Origin: Paludibacteraceae bacterium | GTDB lineage: Bacteria > Bacteroidota > Bacteroidia > Bacteroidales > Paludibacteraceae | Direction of reading: 5' to 3' | Assembly: GCA_017550055.1 (NCBI GenBank) | Contig: JAFYMM010000157.1 | Location: 1-17,176 of the forward strand | DNA length: 17,176 bases | Shown here: positions 15,036 through 17,176 of the stretch, piece after piece | Position numbering within the stretch: position 1 is the stretch's first letter | Layout: the number at the start of each line of letters is the position of its first letter | Translations under genes and position numbers: made by a program | Notes under the pieces: generated by a model | Database searches by the model: none | What the model was told of the DNA's origin: nothing | What the model saw: the letters and a program-made list of their open reading frames with translations, nothing else

Positions 15036-15069
15036 CAAAGTTACAAAAAAACATGCAAAAAAGCAACAA
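15036..15069 (-). promoter_or_regulatory. Promoter of the mreB operon
   Basis: On the minus strand the -7 element TAACTTTG (complement of 15036-15043) is preceded by a 20-nt spacer and TTG (15064-15066) within TTGTTG. This is the same geometry as the gapA promoter, and both share TTTTTTG-TAnnTTTGCA. Predicted start is near 15029, giving a leader of about 110 nt before the mreB ATG. The -33 box is only a few bases from the stop of the upstream flippase gene. Confidence 0.75.
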
Positions 15070-15074
15070 TTTCC

Positions 15075-16577
15075 TCACCTATTTTTTACACATTTTTTCA
15101 ACAATGGTATCTCGCTCAATGGCAAATCTTTTCGCACCAAATATACCAAGAACACCACCAACAACACCGTGCGATAACACATTCTCAGCCAGAAGTTTGG
15201 TATATCAACCACCACTCCAGCCATCCACAACATTGCAGTCAAAATCACATAAACTCCTATACTTTTCAACGGATAGGCAATAGCATAATATTTTTGACCT
15301 ATAAAATAGCTCAACAACATCATCACCACATAGCTCACCAACGACGCACTCGCACTTGCCCAATAGCTATATTTTGGCACAAACACCACATTGATTATCA
15401 GCGTTATCACAAACCCAACTATCGAAAACCATGCTCCATACATTGTCTTGTCTATCAATTTATACCACAACGACAAGTTATACACCACCCCCTGCACCAA
15501 ATACGTAATCAACACTATCGGTATAATTTGCAATCCCTCACGATACTGTGGTCCAAGCACATACTGAAATACGTCCATATAAAACACCATCCCCAAGAAT
15601 ATCAACAGCGCCGCAATTATGTAGTATTTCATCGCATCGGCATAGCTCTCCTTACTATCTCTACTGCCATGTTTCGCAAACACAAATGGCTCGTATGCAA
15701 ACCTAAATGCGTATGTAAACATCATCATAATCATTGCTATCTTAAAACTTGCCCCATATATCCCCAATTGACGCATACCCTCTTCTGCATCTGGATAAAC
15801 CATCGGAAATATAATCTTGTCAACTGTCTGATTCATAATACCTGCAATACCCAACAATAGTAGTGGCAAACTATATTTCAACATCTTTTTCAGCACTTTC
15901 CAATCAAAAGTCCACTTACCTACAAACACAAACGGCAACAAAGCCAACGTCACTGCCGTCGTAGATATCACATTCGACACAAAAATATACCCTACACCAT
16001 ACGTTGGATTATAAAACCAATCTATCAACTCTGGTTTCCAATCCATTATCATCGGACAACCTACCAAGAAGAACAAGTTGCACCCGATATTCACAAAAAT
16101 CATGAACAACTTCAACGACGCGAACACCAAAGGCTTATTCTTATATCGCAAATAACTAAACGGAATACTATCAAATGCATCCATCGACACAGCCACACCA
16201 AGCATAGCAATAAACTCAGGATAAGCACCATAGCCCATAGCATCCGCCACTTGTCCCTGAAACAACAAACACAACACCGCAAATATTGTCGATGTCACAG
16301 CCAACGACGTCAATGTCGTGCTATACACCCTATTTGTCCGCTTTTCATCCTCCGCATCATTATTCACAAAACGAAAGAATCCCGTCTCCATTCCGTAAGT
16401 TAATATAATGATAACCAATGCAGTCCAAGCATAAAGATTAGTCACAATCCCATACTCCGACGCATCGGCCAACACATAACTATACAACGGCACCAAACAC
16501 CAATTCAAAAACTTACCCACAATACTGCTCAATCCATATATCGCAGTCTCCTTTGCCAACTGTTTCAATCCAGCCAT
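15075..16577 (-). CDS. Oligosaccharide/polysaccharide flippase (MATE-like, Wzx family)
   Basis: A 500-residue polytopic membrane protein of the MOP superfamily that should flip a lipid-linked oligosaccharide across the inner membrane. About 14 hydrophobic helices can be traced. The N-terminus (LKQLAKETAIYGLSSIVGKF) is the amphipathic lead-in and first helix of Wzx-type proteins, followed by GMETGFFRFV near residue 62. The middle segment YSLPLLLLGIAGIMNQTVDK starts the second homologous half. It ends in a short basic tail. It is the downstream neighbour of ruvB rather than part of the glycosyltransferase operon 9 kb away, so its substrate is unknown. It could serve general glycan export or protein O-glycosylation; MurJ-like lipid II transport is less likely from sequence type. 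No clear promoter of its own was found. Confidence 0.9.
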   Translation of the reverse strand: MAGLKQLAKETAIYGLSSIVGKFLNWCLVPLYSYVLADASEYGIVTNLYAWTALVIIILTYGMETGFFRFVNNDAEDEKRTNRVYSTTLTSLAVTSTIFAVLCLLFQGQVADAMGYGAYPEFIAMLGVAVSMDAFDSIPFSYLRYKNKPLVFASLKLFMIFVNIGCNLFFLVGCPMIMDWKPELIDWFYNPTYGVGYIFVSNVISTTAVTLALLPFVFVGKWTFDWKVLKKMLKYSLPLLLLGIAGIMNQTVDKIIFPMVYPDAEEGMRQLGIYGASFKIAMIMMMFTYAFRFAYEPFVFAKHGSRDSKESYADAMKYYIIAALLIFLGMVFYMDVFQYVLGPQYREGLQIIPIVLITYLVQGVVYNLSLWYKLIDKTMYGAWFSIVGFVITLIINVVFVPKYSYWASASASLVSYVVMMLLSYFIGQKYYAIAYPLKSIGVYVILTAMLWMAGVVVDIPNFWLRMCYRTVLLVVFLVYLVRKDLPLSEIPLLKKCVKNR

Positions 16578-16612
16578 AACAAAAATAATCTAAATTTAAC
16601 ACAAAAGATACC

Positions 16613-16717
16613 CACTCACAGTGTGTATTCAATACCCAAATTTCACCCTACCCCCCAGTAAGGTGCAAGCATACTGCTCCGAAGCAAACCGACACACACT
16701 CTCATTGTGTATTTAAT
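16613..16717. repeat. Imperfect direct repeat pair flanking two hairpins
   Basis: Two similar 21-nt copies, 16613-16633 and 16697-16717, share 17 of 21 bases (both start CACTC and contain GTGTATT). Between them are two small hairpins: CACCCTAC (16644-16651) with GTAAGGTG (16658-16665), counting one G-U pair in the minus-strand RNA, and TGCT/AGCA (16675-16678/16683-16686). The second repeat copy runs into the last codon and stop of ruvB. There is no T-tract for a terminator. Confidence 0.55.
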
Positions 16718-17176
16718 CAAAAAGCGACTGCTCCAAATCGCCCCTCGTACGTCCAAGATGCTTATAAGCCAACTCTGTCACCTCTCGTCCACGAGGGGTT
16801 CTTTTTATGAAACCTTCTTTAATCAAAAATGGCTCATACACCTCCTCTATCGTACCCGCATCCTCACTCATTGCTGTCGCAATCGTGGTCAATCCCACAG
16901 GGCCACCCTTGAATTTATCAATCATCGTCAACAATATCTTATTGTCGATTTCATCCAATCCATAGCGGTCAATATTCAGAGCCTCAAGCGCATAGCATGC
17001 TATCGACTTATCTATTCTACCACTACCCTTCACCTGTGCAAAGTCGCGCACCCTGCGCAACAAAGCATTCGCAATACGAGGCGTCCCCCTACTCCTACGC
17101 GCAATCTCCACCGCTGCTTCTCTCACAATAGGCACTTGCATTATCGCCGACGAACGCTCAATAATACCCACCAACA
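16713..17176 (-). CDS. ruvB: Holliday junction branch migration helicase RuvB, C-terminal part
   Basis: The hexameric AAA+ motor of the RuvABC complex, which drives branch migration during recombinational repair. The gene runs off the right edge, so only about 154 residues of the usual 340 are visible; Walker motifs lie outside. What remains is the AAA+ lid, with the sensor-2 arginine in the diagnostic RGTPRIANALLRRVRDFA, and then the winged-helix DNA-binding domain. The latter includes GLDEIDNKILLTMIDKFKGG, PVGLTTIATAMSED, EPFLIKEGFIKRTPRGR and the terminal TELAYKHLG. These are near-invariant in RuvB. The GTG near the edge is an internal valine codon, not a start. The flippase gene follows 135 nt downstream. 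Confidence 0.97.
   Translation of the reverse strand, partial: LVGIIERSSAIMQVPIVREAAVEIARRSRGTPRIANALLRRVRDFAQVKGSGRIDKSIACYALEALNIDRYGLDEIDNKILLTMIDKFKGGPVGLTTIATAMSEDAGTIEEVYEPFLIKEGFIKRTPRGREVTELAYKHLGRTRGDLEQSLFD

Noticed and set aside
15294..15860. 188-codon plus-strand frame opposite the flippase.
   Set aside because: Antisense shadow rich in His, Tyr, Gln and Ile with no start signal or motif.
16578..16620. Possible TAnnTTTG promoter (TATTTTTG on the minus strand) next to the flippase start.
   Set aside because: It lies only a few bases from the ATG and the nearest TTTTG box is about 14 nt away instead of about 20, so the geometry fails.
1..17176. CRISPR arrays, tRNA or rRNA genes, insertion sequences, phage genes.
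   Set aside because: No repeat-spacer pattern, cloverleaf, transposase or integrase motif was found; the only tandem repeat is the 54-nt nonamer array.

Overview
The window looks like a chromosomal segment from a low-GC member of the Bacteroidetes, most likely order Bacteroidales. The evidence is the gene content (mreB-mreC-mreD-mrdA-rodA block, Bacteroidetes-type RuvB, IlvE and WbqC proteins), promoters of the phylum type (TAnnTTTG about 20 nt after a TTG box) at gapA and mreB, and A-rich leaders that mostly lack a Shine-Dalgarno sequence. I cannot name the genus.

Layout. (1) Positions 2-6183, plus strand: the distal part of a surface-polysaccharide operon. It holds the 3' end of a membrane protein, then a GT2, a GT4 and two more GT2 glycosyltransferases, UDP-galactopyranose mutase (glf), another GT2 and a WbqC-family protein. 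From the first GT2 onward the genes overlap by 1 to 16 nt, so they are probably translationally coupled. Glf implies galactofuranose in the glycan. (2) 6215-7237: ilvE, branched-chain aminotransferase, with an in-frame TAA at codon 3, followed by a strong terminator. (3) 7497-8652: gapA with its own promoter and terminator. ilvE and gapA share a strongly biased codon usage (many ATC, CTC, CGT, GAA) typical of highly expressed genes, unlike the ATA-rich glycosyltransferases. (4) 8731-9000: an intergenic unit with no protein gene. It has a sigma-54-like -24/-12 box, about 204 nt able to fold into one long rod, and a terminator. I read it as a structured small RNA, possibly the 6S RNA of this organism. 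(5) 9041-15069, minus strand: the rod-shape and elongasome operon mreB, mreC, mreD, mrdA (PBP2), rodA, with a promoter upstream of mreB and a bidirectional terminator after rodA. A six-unit tandem array of 9-mers lies between mreB and mreC. (6) 15075-17176, minus strand: a polysaccharide/oligosaccharide flippase and the 3' part of ruvB, separated by a small repeat- and hairpin-rich spacer.

How it fits together: most of the window serves the cell envelope (glycan assembly and export, peptidoglycan elongation), interspersed with central metabolism and DNA repair genes. The points most worth checking are the early stop in ilvE, the rod-shaped RNA with its sigma-54-like promoter, and the nonamer array in the mreB-mreC spacer. 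Every assignment rests on reading the sequence alone; no database search or folding program was run.
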